A DNA stretch of 64,000 bases from Chryseolinea soli. GTDB lineage: Bacteria; Bacteroidota; Bacteroidia; Cytophagales; Cyclobacteriaceae. Position numbers and translations under genes: made by a program. This document shows positions 63,579 through 64,000 of this stretch, in pieces; position 1 is the stretch's first letter; each line of letters opens with the position of its first letter. The notes under the pieces are model-generated. The model worked only from the letters and a program-made list of their open reading frames with translations, was not told the origin of the DNA and made no database searches. The stretch lies in NCBI RefSeq assembly GCF_003589925.1, contig NZ_CP032382.1, forward strand, positions 2,170,001-2,234,000, given 5' to 3'.

Positions 63579-63675
63579 GTTTTATAAAATTTTTATGGGT
63601 GCAAAATTAAAAAAGTAAATCCGGTTCATAACTATGAATCCCCGGCTATGGTTCCCCTGAAAAATGTGGTGGAAA

Positions 63676-63704
63676 TAAAAAAACCTCCCGGTGACGAGAG
63701 GTTT
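63676..63704 (-). terminator. terminator of gltD
   Basis: AAACCTC/GAGGTTT with a 10-base loop is followed on the minus strand by TTTTATTT, 26 bases after the gltD stop. Confidence 0.75.
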
Positions 63705-63730
63705 CTTCATATAAAATTAATGTTGAGCGA

Positions 63731-64000
63731 TCAGGCTTCGTGGCTGAGGTGCACGAACGATTCGTCCTTGGCTTCCAGGTTCGATTCGCCCATCAGCCAG
63801 GTGTCTACCGCGCGGGCGGTTTCACGGCCTTCGGAGATGGCCCAAACGACCAGCGATTGGCCTCTGCGGATATCGCCGGCGGCGAAAATGCCTTCCTGCG
63901 ACGTCATATAATTCTCGGTGCGGATATTGCCGCGTTCGTCGATCTCCAGCTTGAGTTCTTCCACCATGCCGCCTTTTTCGGCGCCCACAAAACCGATGGC
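63731..64000 (-). CDS. gltD: glutamate synthase small subunit, C-terminal end only
   Basis: The last 89 residues of a gene whose start lies beyond the window. They match the end of the NADPH-GOGAT small subunit: [28 protein letters not shown] and [18 protein letters not shown], which bind FAD and NADPH. This subunit passes electrons from NADPH to the large subunit that makes glutamate. The reading frame is open to base 64000, so the gene is simply cut by the window edge. The stop is at 63731-63733. Confidence 0.88.
   Translation of the reverse strand, partial: AIGFVGAEKGGMVEELKLEIDERGNIRTENYMTSQEGIFAAGDIRRGQSLVVWAISEGRETARAVDTWLMGESNLEAKDESFVHLSHEA

Overview
The window is chromosomal DNA from a member of the Bacteroidota, most likely order Cytophagales (a Chryseolinea/Ohtaekwangia-like soil bacterium); the genus is inferred from gene content, not from a database search. 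Markers of the phylum are GldB (gliding), a type IX secretion C-terminal domain, the long NusB, DUF4293, DUF4295 after L28-L33, DUF6048/DUF6452, BshC (bacillithiol), and promoters of the TTTG-N19-TAnnTTTG type. Shine-Dalgarno signals are weak, and several genes start with TTG or GTG.

Layout: 1-5.4 kb, minus strand: a truncated Gfo/Idh/MocA oxidoreductase, a NupG-like permease, PrmA, TpiA, GldB and a DUF6702 protein. 5.5-10.7 kb, plus strand: a HupE/UreJ_2 membrane protein and two tandem M1 metallopeptidases. 10.8-16.2 kb, minus strand: a small channel-like protein, a threonine/serine dehydratase, endonuclease V, a YwqK-like protein, HtpG and DUF4293. 16.3-25.9 kb: a thiolase, TruA, one half of an ABC exporter, three poorly conserved secreted/TPR proteins, the other exporter half on the opposite strand, and leucine dehydrogenase. 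25.9-26.3 kb: an intergenic heptamer-repeat array. 26.4-30.6 kb: NusB, YtxH, DUF1573, YajC, YbbR and CoaE. 30.7-36.2 kb: a complete RND efflux operon (adaptor, pump, TolC). 36.2-39.6 kb: an XRE regulator, an unknown small gene, an acyltransferase-like membrane protein, an FKBP isomerase and DUF1330. 39.6-44.9 kb, minus strand: GH5, GH15 and a fused OtsA-OtsB trehalose synthase. 44.9-46.6 kb: an AT-richer islet with a decayed HipB-type antitoxin, an orphan nuclease-like gene and tRNA-Val. 46.8-64 kb: AsmA, DUF2461, MurF, a T9SS FG-GAP protein, a HAD hydrolase, L28-L33-DUF4295-FtsY, DUF6048/DUF6452, RimO, BshC, 5-formyl-THF cyclo-ligase, the agmatine-to-putrescine pair AguA/AguB, and the 3' end of GltD.

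Most of this is core metabolism and envelope biology. The parts most worth a second look are the DUF6702/HupE/twin-M1 cluster with possible metal-binding histidines; the two ABC halves, which carry complementary degenerate motifs typical of a heterodimer but are separated by three genes; the heptamer array; a dispersed CGCAAAG palindrome family present twice; a K+-channel-like protein with a non-canonical filter; and the islet next to tRNA-Val.
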